NCBI GenBank assembly: GCA_002914845.1
Contig: JXTC01000478.1
Location: 67,532-131,531, forward strand
Direction: 5' to 3'
Origin: Trema orientale
Lineage: Eukaryota; Streptophyta; Magnoliopsida; Rosales; Cannabaceae
DNA length: 64,000 nucleotides
This document shows positions 32,560 to 43,060 of the stretch, one piece after another (the first letter of the stretch is position 1; each line of letters starts with the position of its first letter). The notes under the pieces were generated by a model. That model had not been told where the DNA came from and searched no databases. It worked only from the letters and a program-made list of their open reading frames with translations. A program made the translations under genes and the position numbers.

Positions 32560-33919
32560 CTGTTGGTGGTTGTGGTCTGATCTGATCAGAAAGTAAATCC
32601 TCTAGTACAACTTTATTTCGGGGTTTGAAATCTGTCATATAGTCATTTTCAAGAAAAGTGGCATTTGTCGATACAAATACCTTTTTCTCTTGAGGACTAT
32701 AAAACAAACCTCCTCTTGTACCTATTGGATAACCTACAAACAAACAAAACTCTGTACGTGGTTCTAGCTTCCCAGTCTTTCCTTTCAGTATATGTGCTGG
32801 GCACCCCCCATATGCGGATGTGATGTAAACTAGGTTTGCGCCCATTCCACAACTCTAAAGGTGTCTTTTAGATAGACTTGGAAGGAACTACATTCAAAAT
32901 GTAAACAACAGTTTATAATGCATAACTCCAGAATGAGAGTGGTAGGGAAGAGTAGCGGTTTATAGTGTATAACTCCAGAATGAGAGTGGTAGGGAAGAGT
33001 AGCTCATCATTGATCTAACCATATCAAGTAATGTTCGGTTTCTCCTTTTTGTAATAATATTTTGTTGTGGTGTTCCAGGTACTATGAGTTGGGATAGGAT
33101 GCCATTCTCCAGCAAGTGATCCTTGAATTCATTATCAAGGTATTCACCTCATCGATCTGATCGAAGAGTTTTTAATGACTTGCCTAATTGCTTTTCAGCT
33201 TCTGCTGTGAATTCTTTGAACTTTTCAAAGGTTTCAAATTTTCTTTACATTAGGTACACATATCCATATCATGAATAATTATCAATAAATGTGACAAAAT
33301 ATTCGTAACCGCCTCTTGCTTGTACATTCAATGGACCACATACATCGCTATGCATAAGCTCAAGGAGTTCTTTGGCCCTTTCGTCCTTTGCTGAGAAAGG
33401 TCTCTTAGTCATTTTTTCTTCTAGACAAGATTTACAAACTGGTAGAGTGCCAACTTTTAGCTCACTTAAAGGACCATCCTTTACAAGTCTGCTTATCCTA
33501 TCTAAATTAATATGCCCTAACCTAGGGTGCCAAAGATATGTAACGTCGTTATGAGAAACTTTTTGCTTTTTAGGTTAGGGATGTTCTACTTTAAACATTT
33601 CGGTATTAAGCAATGATTGTTCGTCCGGCCTTAACATGTAAAGTCCATTCTCTATTTTTACAGAACAAATATTTAAACTATTTCTAGAAATAATAATCTT
33701 ATTATTAAGAAAAGAAACTCCAAACATTTGTTCAAATAGTCTTGAAATAGAAATTAAATTCCTACGAAAACCAGGAATGAAATAAACATTGTTCAATAAC
33801 AAAAATTTATTCCTAGAATCAAGACGGATGACTCCTATTGCTTTTGCCGAAACTTTGGCTCTATTACCTACACTCATCGTGAATTCCTCATCGGCAAGCT
33901 CCCTTGAAGAATTAAGCAT
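32560..33919 (-). pseudogene. Copia protease C-terminal part and integrase
   Basis: From 33919: linker FIPGFRRNLISISRL, then GAG-pre-integrase (WHPRLGHIN-like, about 33535), integrase with HSDVCGPL (first Asp), LRSDR-stop-GEY (second Asp) and, where the third acidic residue is expected, NIITKRRNRTLL, i.e. lysine in place of glutamate. The C-terminal part (32845-32560) has GKTGKLEPRTEFCLFVGYP. A 47-bp tandem duplication (32911-33004) breaks the frame. It is enzymatically dead. Confidence 0.88.
32911..33004. repeat. 47-bp tandem duplication in integrase
   Basis: 32911-32957 and 32958-33004 share 'ataactccagaatgagagtg' and flanks, differing at about three bases. It interrupts the integrase reading frame. 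Confidence 0.9.
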
Positions 33920-34894
33920 CTAAAAAGAAGAACAAACATGATTAGTGGCTCCTAAATCAACTATCCAGGGAGATATATCAAATAAATCTTCTTCCACTAA
34001 ACAAGCTTCTAAAACATGTAAATCATATTTACCTTTCTTCTTTTCTTTCAATTCGGAGAGATACTTGTTACATTTTCTCTTCCAATGCCCTTCAACTCCG
34101 CAGTGAAAACATTTTCCCTTAGGCTTTTTGTTCTTGGAGTTGTTCTTCTTGGTGCTCGTGTTGCCCTTCTTGCTTTTTTTAGGCTTAGACCCAGAGGCAA
34201 CCTTGTTCTTCCTCTTCTTATTTTTGTTAGAGATAGAGGGATTTTCTTCTGCAACATTTGCTTCAGCAACAGTTGCTGAACCATCTTTACCTTTATCTTT
34301 CGATATCGATTCGAAGGTTTGTAGTTCATTGAGCAGTTGAGTCATCGTATAATTCAACTTGTTCATAACATAGTTGCTCTTGAACTGAAGAAAATCAGGT
34401 GAGAGTGATTCCAGAATCATACTCACTTGGGTGCGGTCATCGATCATAGCTCTGTAAACTTCAGCCTCTCCAAAGTAATTGATCATGTTCAAAACATGAT
34501 CTCCCATTGGAGTTCCTCTCTTCATCTTCGCATTCAAAGCCTTTTTAATGGCATCATGGCAAGACTAATCAGATTGTTACCCAAACATGGCCTAGAGAGA
34601 CTCCATTATCTCATAAGCAATCTATATCTTTTCGTGCCTAGCTCTAAGCACGTCGGTCATGTCTGCTAACATGTAGCAGCGAGCTTTATTATTGGCATGA
34701 GTCCACTTTTCATAGTTTTCTCGTATAGCACGAGTAGCATTAGCAGCGGGTTGTGGATGACATTCCTCCGTAAGTACAAACTTGTAGTCTTCACTAATAA
34801 GTATGATATTCATATTATTTTTCCACTTAATAAAATTATTTCCAACTAATTTTTCATTTGTGAGTAAAGCGAAAATGGGATTCGAGGTTGACAT
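33920..34894 (-). pseudogene. Copia gag with zinc knuckle and protease start
   Basis: The ATG at 34894 gives MSTSNPIFALLTNEKLVGNN followed by FIKWKNNMNIILISEDYKFV, a Copia gag N-terminus (UBN2-like). After stops near 34600 the frame from 34537 continues with PMGDHVLNMINYFGEAE, a lysine-rich stretch and an intact CCHC knuckle CFHCGVEGHWKRKC (about 34075-34120). The protease active site follows as WIVDLGATNHVCSS, with DLG replacing DSG. The 43 residues before this ATG in the longer frame are leader sequence. Confidence 0.9.
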
Positions 34895-36149
34895 GTTTGC
34901 TAAAATTAAATGAATAAAACATTTAACATATTTGAAAATATATGTCACAAAAAATTTAGAATAGTAAACGTGATGCATGATGCATATAACTAAACACATA
35001 AACTTATTTACTAATTCCACGGTAATTCAATTTTCTCTAATTAGGTGCCGTCGTAAGATAGGTCACATAATTATTAATTGAATTGAGACATTCTTAATTA
35101 ATAAATAAAATATTAAAATATCTCATATTTTTTTTTATTTATTAACTACCGTTTTATGGTCAGGATACTATTAACAGTTTAATTGTATCCTCATGAGTGT
35201 GACCCATTATTTCAGATTTTAGCAACTTAACTCAAAATTGCTGCCGTAGGATAGGTGAATTTTGAAATACATTCTAAAATCCTATCTCTTGGAAATTAAA
35301 CCTTGTTATTAATTTAAATAGACACCCTCCATTGGGAGGACGAAATCTAAGCATCTCTAGGTGCCAATTAAATCTCACGATGCTTAATTAATAATGGAGA
35401 CCGTGGGATATATTGTCATATACCCCTCTCTCACTCATTATTTTAAAATCTTATGTGTTTTTACTAATAAACATCTAATGTTTTATTTAACCTAGTTATT
35501 ACATCTAATACAATTTTCTAGGTTAATCTATTAGTCCAATCTTATTGGTCCTACATAAATTAGTAGATTTTCTAAAATTCTAAATTTATTATTATAGGAA
35601 TAATTTAGCTAATCTAATTAATCTAATTAATAAGGATAGCCTAAATTAAATAAGTGTGATATTACCAAAATTTAACTATTAAATATAAATCACATTATTT
35701 AATTTTTTATTCCTATTTAATAATTTAATCTAATTAAATTAGTCATATTCTAACTAAACTATTTTAGCATGAATATAACATGTATGCATGACATTTATAA
35801 ATGACTATGAGTGGGTATAATGAATGGCATGTTATAATGCATGGTCATATTATACATATTACATATAATATAACAATAAAATAAAATAATAATAATATTT
35901 GGCTGGGTCCTTTAGGAATTACAACCCAATAAAATAATAAAATTACAAAGAGTCAAAGGCACGCAGGTCCGAAAGCTATCCGCTGGTCTTCCTGGGCCTC
36001 CTTTCTTCTTTTGGTATTTTTTACAAATCATATTTGTAAAAAAGTGGTATTTCTGGAAATAGTTTCATAAAACTAGCCTAGCCCATATAATTATCAAATA
36101 ATCAATTTTGGGCCTGGGCCCATTTGTTTTTTTTTTTAACGCTAGCATA
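34895..36149 (-). other. Copia 5' leader (untranslated)
   Basis: AT-rich internal sequence between gag and the 5' LTR with no coding signal. The primer-binding site and the last tens of bases of the 5' LTR are missing or unrecognisable around 36130-36155 (a T12 run and 'cgctagcataatcg' replace them). Confidence 0.7.
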
Positions 36150-37939
36150 ATCGAAAATTGGCCCAGGAATAATCAAAAATTTTCTCAAAACAATTGACTA
36201 TACAAGTGCATATTATTAATTCATAGCGAATAGGAACATACAAAGAGAATAGATTTAATACCTCTTGTAGCCTATCAACGGATCCTAGCTTTTTTATCTT
36301 CTAAACTACGATCTTCCAATCCAAGCCTCAAGCACAACTGGATGAACGTGTGGGCGTTGCATATAATCTCTCAAAACTCACACTTTAGGCCCTTGCAATA
36401 TTCTCAATACATGAGATTGCAAGAATTTGGTCTATAGAAAATAGGAAGACTCTCTTCTTTTTCTCTCTAGTTTATGGATGCTCTGTAGAAAATAATACGT
36501 CGTGTATCTATTTTTCTGCTATGGTTTCTTTTATATATGTATATTTATTAAACTATTTAATAAATAATATATCAATAAAATTATATTAACATATATATAT
36601 GCATTATATATATAATGCTTTTGGCTGAAAGCGTTAAGCCGTAAGCGTTTTTTTCTTTTTTTTAACGTAATTTTATATATAAACGTAAATTTTTCTTATA
36701 ATATATATATGTTTAAAATAATTAATCTAATTAATTAATATATATATCTAAATAAGAAAACTTTAGTCAGTTTCCTAATTTTTATTTATCTAGTTATCTA
36801 ATAACTAGATATTTTTAAATTCAAAATTTAAACAAATTAGGAAACTTAGCTCTCCATAAATTTAAAATAATTAATTCAAAATTAATTAATTAGTTAATTA
36901 ATAACAATTATTAATTACATATAGATAAACTATTTATCTAGACAAAAGTGTGCAGTAACAGAAATAATCTAATATCCAATACAGTGTTTGTAAGAGGTGG
37001 AATTGGGGACCTATGGACCTGTAATTCGAGCTCCAATAAATTATGACAATTAATTAAACTCTTTAATTAATTTGCCTAATTTTTTAGTTCCAGTATTATT
37101 CTACTAAAAATCCGGAATTGCACTCTTGAAATTACAGAATTAATTTACTCAGAAAACAGCAAGCAGTCCATTGATTTAATCATTACATGTAGTTCAATCC
37201 TCCATAGACAATTCATAATTGGAGCTAGGTCATATTCCGTTTACCTCTTCAATTACATCTTTATCCTTGTGTACCATTAATTCTCTAATGAACAATTAAT
37301 TTATAAATATAATTATAAATTGAGTACTCAAACTTTTCAAGTCCTGAATCAATACACAGGAGAATCATCTTTCTAGCTTCTTCTACTCATCTCATTATGC
37401 TCCCAAGATACAAGTATTTCGATCTGTTTATGAAACAAACCTTTAATAAGTATGTTAAAGAACATATTGTTATAAATAGGAGTCTATAACTACTCAGAAT
37501 TAAGATTGATCTACGTATGATCATCTAGTGACATTATTTGAATTGTCAACAGTTAACGGAATTTATGTCAGATTCAAATCATGTTCGGTCCAAACCTATA
37601 TAATTGAATTATATAAAGTACCTCCATTGTGATGTCAACACATCAATAGTCCGGATAAGACTATTACATTCTCAATGTTAATAGACCGCACTAATAACAT
37701 TTAATTAAAGATCCCAAACTTTAATTAATTATTACATACTATATTTAGTTTATTATCCATAAATTTAATCCTTATGTGTATAACACTTATATACTAAATT
37801 TATGATTATATAAATAAACTAGGGATTTTCTGATATTTAAAAACATACAAATTATGCACAAATTCAAATAGAAAAATGTCATTTTATTAATTCGGCAAAT
37901 ATCCAAAATATACATATTTTTAGGGCATAAACCCTAACA
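36150..37939 (-). repeat. 5' LTR of the minus-strand Copia, 3' end eroded
   Basis: The minus strand starts TGTTAGGGTTTATGCCC at 37939. It aligns along its length with the left LTR but lacks the final segment beyond 'gggccaatttt' near 36155 and has a deletion near 37380. Confidence 0.88.
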
Positions 37940-37944
37940 CTGCC

Positions 37945-38310
37945 TACGTATAGGGACGCTATGGAAAGTATTGTTACTTATTACAACCGCCTATCAGGAC
38001 TTCGATTTGTAGTGACAGTATTGTGATATTACGTCTTTATTATAATAACATCATAATTATTATTATATCATATGTACGTTATAGCTATAACCGCTAATGT
38101 GGCAAGGACACTGTGGGAAGTATTATTTTATATATCGACTGCTTATCAAGACTTCGACACTTAGATAGTATTGTGACAACTCTTACATTTGCACACACTA
38201 AGTGACTCATTTATATGATCACCAACGTAGCAAGGGCGCCATAGGAAGTATTATTTTTTGTCTTGATCGCCTACTGGGACTTTGACATGTGGCACGTATT
38301 GTAATAGTCC
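37945..38310 (-). mobile_element. Old Gypsy LTR, right part, with three degenerate tandem repeats
   Basis: It continues the host sequence of the Copia insertion. Three diverged units start near 37945, 38095 and 38222. Each has an 'a-gg-c-ctatgg-aagtatt' block, an 'accgcctat-aggacttcga' block and a 'gtattgtga' block, 80-90 bp long with AT-rich linkers. Similar repeats occur in LTRs of plant Gypsy elements. The outer end of the LTR was not found. Confidence 0.45.
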
Positions 38311-39076
38311 TTTCTGTGAACACTGATCTAACTATAATCCCAATTATTTTTCTTTGCATTGTTTTAAAACACCAATTAATACTATTCCAAAAAAAATTCA
38401 ATAAATGATGGGAAATAATCATAAAACGACTATATAATTCTTAATTTTTCGAGTAACTCTGCGTGAATCTTGAATATGTCAAATTAAACATTCACATTAC
38501 ATTGTTTATAAATTATTTCTCTGGGATTTTCAAAACATATTAAATCCATCTCTCCTTAATGATCAAATTGAAATGAAATGATAGATTTACCGTTAATGAA
38601 CATTGTTTGTTATCGTATATTATAAGTAAGATTTACATATACCATTTACTTGTCACAATTTTAATTTTTCTAATTGACCACTTTAGTTTATTTAAACATT
38701 AGATTAAAAAGAATAAAAGGGGATTTGTTGACTGATATATGCCATTCTTTGTATTATGGGATGGCTTCCCCAATTCAAATTAGCAATGAGGGATGGATTT
38801 GATAAATTTTAAAATTCAGCAAAATAATTGATAAAAAGTGCAATCCAAAAGTTTAATTTGACATTTCAGAAAACACAAGGGTTTTATGAAAAAAAAAACA
38901 ACGATATTAATAATATAAGCTCATTTTATGATTTCTTCGCATAAACCTATATATAAAAAGAAATCTAAATTTTTATTCAAAATTAAATTTTGGTCGCTAT
39001 ATGATTTTTGTCAGTCATAAAGCTTGTACAAGAAATGGAAAAAAAAGTTTAATTCACTAATTATATTAATGATTAC
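38311..39076. other. Non-coding interval before the TNL remnant
   Basis: AT-rich and no leucine-rich repeats on the minus strand, although the missing LRR exons of the TNL gene would be expected on this side. It may include the intron that follows the exon end at 39077 and the rest of the old LTR. Confidence 0.4.
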
Positions 39077-39153
39077 CGTGCTATTTTTGAAGACATGATT
39101 GATATGATCCCAAATCCATAACCTACTATGCTTCCCAATCTCTTTATGGTCAT
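39077..39153 (-). pseudogene. TNL resistance-gene remnant: post-NB-ARC segment
   Basis: The minus strand directly next to the CACTA end reads DHKEIGKHSRLWIWDHINHV followed by FKNST, the conserved segment just after the MHD motif in TNL proteins (-K-x-PG-KRSRLW-x-(Y/H)-x-D-(V/I)-x-HV-L). The exon ends at 39077 with a GT donor (ACG^GTAATC), the usual place of the intron before the LRR exons. It belongs to the same gene as 45669-47474 and 59544-59639. LRR exons are not found in the window. Confidence 0.8.
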
Positions 39154-39164
39154 GACTATAAGAC

Positions 39165-39565
39165 ATCAGACTTTTGCCGATGCACTTTTGCATTGGTGAA
39201 AGTATACGAATTTCGTCGGCACAAATGCATTTTTCCGTTGGCGAGCATCCTCGGCGAAGAACAGTCGCTAAAGGTGGCATTCCAATGTATTAGTTTTGCG
39301 TCGCTGAAAGTGACCTTTGCCGACGGAATCTTGCTTTGGCCGACGCAACGTTTGCATCAGCGAAAGTCAATCGTCGGCAAAAGTTGTGATTTTAAATTAT
39401 TATTTTAATGTGAGTAATCTTTTGCCGATGCAAAAATGCATCAGAAAAAGTAGTAATTTAAAGTTTTTTGAAAAATAGCAATCTCCTTGCCGACGCATAA
39501 AAGTATTTTTATTAAAAAAAATAACAAAAATATATTATTTTTTCCGACGCTAAATTGCGTCGGCA
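39165..39565. repeat. Left subterminal repeats of the CACTA element
   Basis: Multiple inverted and direct copies of 'ttgccgacgca', 'gcatcagcgaaag' and 'gtcggcaaaag'. In En/Spm elements such repeats bind the TNP1-type protein that aligns the ends. Confidence 0.75.
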
Positions 39566-39783
39566 AAGGTATTATTGTAATTTTTTAAAAATAAATAAAT
39601 AAATAAATATTAATTAATAAATATTAATAAAATAATATTTATTAATTAATAACTAATTAAATAAGAAGTAATTAAAAACAAAGAAATTAATAAGACAAAT
39701 GTTATTAATGAAAAAAAAATATGTGAAGTATTTTTAATATTACAACAAAAAAATTATTGTTTTAGAGCCAGAGGCGGTGGCAT

Positions 39784-41294
39784 CTAGATACCGAGCTGTG
39801 AAATCAGTATCTGGATCATTCGTTTTTGATCGTTCAATTGCCGCTGAGTCTCATCGAGCCGGCGTTGGTGTTCTGCGTCCTTTTGGGCTAGCTGACACTG
39901 AGTCTCCTCATAGCTGTGTTGGTTCTCTAAGTCTTTCTCAGCCAGCTGCTACTTCAAAGTGGCAATTGTGTCAGCCATGTGGCCCACACTAGAAGCTTGC
40001 TTTCCTCCTACGCTCTTCAACTGCGGGAGCGATCCCAACCCCTTCTGCTACCTCGATCGAGCCCCAAGAGCTTGGGTCATGATCTGGAACTCGTTAATGG
40101 GTTCCGAACCCGTTATGGATTCAGCAGACTCGGCAGCATCCCCAGGTAGTGGATTAGACTGAGCACGGAGTTGAGCCTAGGTGAGCATCTCCATCCTAGC
40201 CTCCACTATCTCTGCCTACAAAATTTAAATAAGAATATGTTAAATTTAAGTATCATTTATTTATATGGAACTGAAGAATTTAAACAAGAAGACGAATACA
40301 TACGTGCTTCTGCTGTGTGTACTCGTACCACCAACCGGACCTCTTGTGATGGCGATTCTCGAAATAGTCGGTAGGACTCATCGTTATGCTGGATGACCCT
40401 TGTGCCAGAGGATACAATTGTAAAGATTGGCCTCATTTGCCTCATTTGGCTCATTTGGCTCATTTGACAAAAAAGTGTAAAAATTTGTTACCAATGCCTT
40501 CATTTGGCTCATTATGCTGGATGACTCTTATGCAGGAGGATACAATTGCCTTGATCGATTCTTCGAATTCTGGGCAGAGACTTTTTACAAAAATTTAGAA
40601 AAAGCGATAAGTTTCAAGCTATAATTATAATCTCATAACAATTTGTAATTATTTTTTTCAAGTATTTTTGTTACCTCAAACTCCTGAGATGTGAAACGGT
40701 TGCACGAAATGCTCCACTCATCTGAGGGAATATTCTTGTAAAGATTGGCCTTAGTGAAAGCCAAATCCTTCTTCCCGCCCATGTTTCTAAAATGCTCCCG
40801 CATCCGGTTATGCCAATCTCGCAAGTATGCCATCACGGACTGCTTAATAGAGTCCATGAAGAGGGCATCCATCCGAGGAAATCGAACTACAATTGCAAAA
40901 TTAAAATTAACAATTATTGGTAAAGAAATTATTTATTTTAACGAAATAAAGTAAATAGTTTAGGAAACTAGCTCACCTTCATCTGGTTTAAGATGATCTC
41001 AATATGCTCTTTACTCACATCCCTCTATGATAGAGTAGAGGCTGAGATAGTGTCTCTAACGCCCTTGGCAAGAATGTTCAAGAATATCTTGCCATTGTGC
41101 AGGACAGGCTTCCCTGTCTTATCACAGTACTCGACCTTCACGCGGTCAGTCTTAAGCCTCCTAAGCTCCTTTATGACCACACAACCCCTCATCTCCTCCC
41201 TGACCCTCTTCCCCTTAGGGTCACATCGATCATTGCCGGTGCCAGAACCGGACGTACCATTGGTCGGTGGAGGAGCGCTCCCATGGCTAGACAT
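39784..41294 (-). pseudogene. TNP1-like (Ptta/En/Spm type) gene of the CACTA element
   Basis: The ATG at 41294 gives MSSHGSAPPPTNGTSGSGTG, then a conserved block ending KTGKPVLHNGKIFLNILAKG. Exon 1 ends about 40977 (AAG^GTGAGC). Exon 2 (40675-40887) has SIKQSVMAYLRDWHNRMREH and WSISCNRFTSQEFE, matching the plant En/Spm transposase family. A third exon (about 40300-40570) holds SAQNSKNRSRQLYPP and TDYFENRHHKRSGWW. The last exon (39784-about 40215) is a heptad coiled coil (LAEKDLENQHSYEETQCQLA). At least four in-frame stops occur, several of them TAG where CAG is expected. This protein would bind the subterminal repeats. Confidence 0.75.
40385..40560. repeat. Local duplication and 10-bp minisatellite in the TNP1-like gene
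   Basis: 'atgctggatgac-cttatg/gtg-c-ggaggatacaattg' occurs twice (about 40387 and 40512), separated by four units of 'ctcatttggc' (about 40433-40468). The duplicated block corresponds to the conserved RQLYPP coding stretch. Confidence 0.75.
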
Positions 41295-41389
41295 CCTACT
41301 AAAACACAAATTTGTAGAAACATTGCATAGCAGTATATAAAATAATAAACACAATATCCTAAATCCCCCACACATAGATTAATATGAAA

Positions 41390-43060
41390 TTAAATTACGT
41401 CATCTGATGTTTCAATCTCTTCTTTAGAACTTATATTACTATCGTCGTTGAGTTTAACTTCTTTATCGTTGTATTCGTCTAGAGTATCATCTTCGAACTC
41501 ATCATCATCAATTACGAAATCATTAGGGGTTACAACACGAGCTTGATGGATAAGATTATCAATACTATCGACTTCAACTGGATCAACATCGTCCTGATGA
41601 AATTGAACATTTTCCATTCCCGGAAGCTCTACCCACAATTGGAATAATGAAGAATTCACTTCTTGTAAAATTGGAACTTCGGTGCTTGTTGATGAAATGT
41701 CAGAAACATCTTTGGCTTCTAAAAAGTCCCATATATTCCGAGGTGTATATTTATTAACAAGTTTCCACGATGGCCCATTCTTATCATCATCAGTATAATA
41801 AATTAATTCTGCTTGTGATGTAAGTATAAGTGGGTCATCATTATACCAGTAAGCACCTGTGTATATGCTTGTGAATTGTCTCACTGAATCTATTTTTCTC
41901 AGAGCAGTGTCGAACTACCAGTATCTAAACAATAATATATTGCATCCCTTAATATACAACAATTCTAGAACTTATTCCAGCACACCATAGAAGTAGTTTT
42001 TATTAGATCTAGGAACTCAGACACAAGAATTCTGAGTTTTGCGTTTAATGTCGTGCTTCTCAACTAAAAATTTGACACTGTTGACCACACAACCAGGATA
42101 AGAGAAAGTTGAGAAGTTGGATCTACTCACCAATGCATATAATTCATCATTGACCTCATTTGAACTCGATACTCATAATTGATTTATCTATGAAAGAATA
42201 AGCATTAGAAAGCACAAATGAAGAATATGAAAAATGAAATTTGTGAAATATCGCAGTAGAGGCTTACTCGGGTCTGAAACCATGTAGGAAACTCAACTTT
42301 GTGTTATTGTTCTAGGTTCGTACTACCTTTATCCTCCAACTCTCTCATATGCTCACTACATATTTGTAGCGACATACATTAGGGAATTACTATGGAAATT
42401 GAAAAAAATGCACAAGGATTAGAGTACTTACTCAAGATATTTCTGTATTTCCAAGCAGTTGTTCATCACATACCATTCAGCCTTAGGCCGATCAGATGGT
42501 GGAAGAATAATAACATCCTTTTTGCCCAGTGGATGACCAACAGACTTGAAGACTAATAATATATGTCTAGAATTAGTATCGACATGAAGTTCATTACGAT
42601 CAGGTCGATTGAATCGAGTTTCGACACCCCATAAATACATAGAGAAAAATGTAAGAGCCTCGTTAACAACATAAGCTTCAGCAATAGAACCTTCTGGACG
42701 TGTCCCGATTTCAAATATATTGCTTGTAAACAGCCATAGCTCGCTCAATTGCATGCATCCATCTAAAATAAATGGGGCCACCGAGAATTGCCTCTTCTGG
42801 TAAATGGATAATCAAGTGAACCATTTAATAAATGAAAGCGGGAGGGTAGATTCTTTCGAACTTAGCCAAAATATTTACAACATCTTCTTGCAGCTTCTCT
42901 CGATCTGCCGCGCTCAATGTGCATGCACAAAGATTTTGGAAAACAAAGCACAACTCAGTGATTGTTTCCTGAATTTCCATTTTCAAATAAGGTCTAATCC
43001 CAGCAGGTAGAAGACGTTAAAACAAGACATGACAGTCATGTGATTTGATACTCTTAAGGG
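41390..43060 (-). pseudogene. TNP2-like transposase remnant (C-terminal half)
   Basis: Across several frames on the minus strand: HMTVMSC-type motif near 43040 (normally SHDCHVLM), the segment before DUF4218, then RPEGSIAEAYVVNEALTFFS and GVETRFNRPDRNELHV (42690-42560), WYVMNNCLEIQKYLE (42430), and the DUF4216-like part GAYWYNDDPLILTSQAELIY (41850) with an acidic tail. TNP2 is the DDE transposase of CACTA elements. The N-terminal catalytic half (Transposase_21 domain) is absent, so the element cannot mobilise itself. Confidence 0.8.

Larger units (their letters stand above)
28992..37939 (-). mobile_element. Complete but decayed Ty1/Copia element, TSD CTGCC
   Basis: 8,948 bp between identical 5-bp repeats CTGCC (28987-28991 and 37940-37944). 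Minus-strand order: 5' LTR (right), leader, gag, protease, integrase, RT, RNaseH, polypurine tract, 3' LTR (left). All domains are recognisable, but each has stops or frameshifts, and the integrase catalytic glutamate is lost. The LTRs differ by many substitutions and a deletion of roughly 40 bp near 37380, so the insertion is old. It is the same family as the solo LTR at 5544-7430. Confidence 0.93.

Noticed and set aside
37945-38310. CRISPR-like or satellite array
   Set aside because: Only three diverged units without constant spacing or unique spacers; eukaryotic LTR context.
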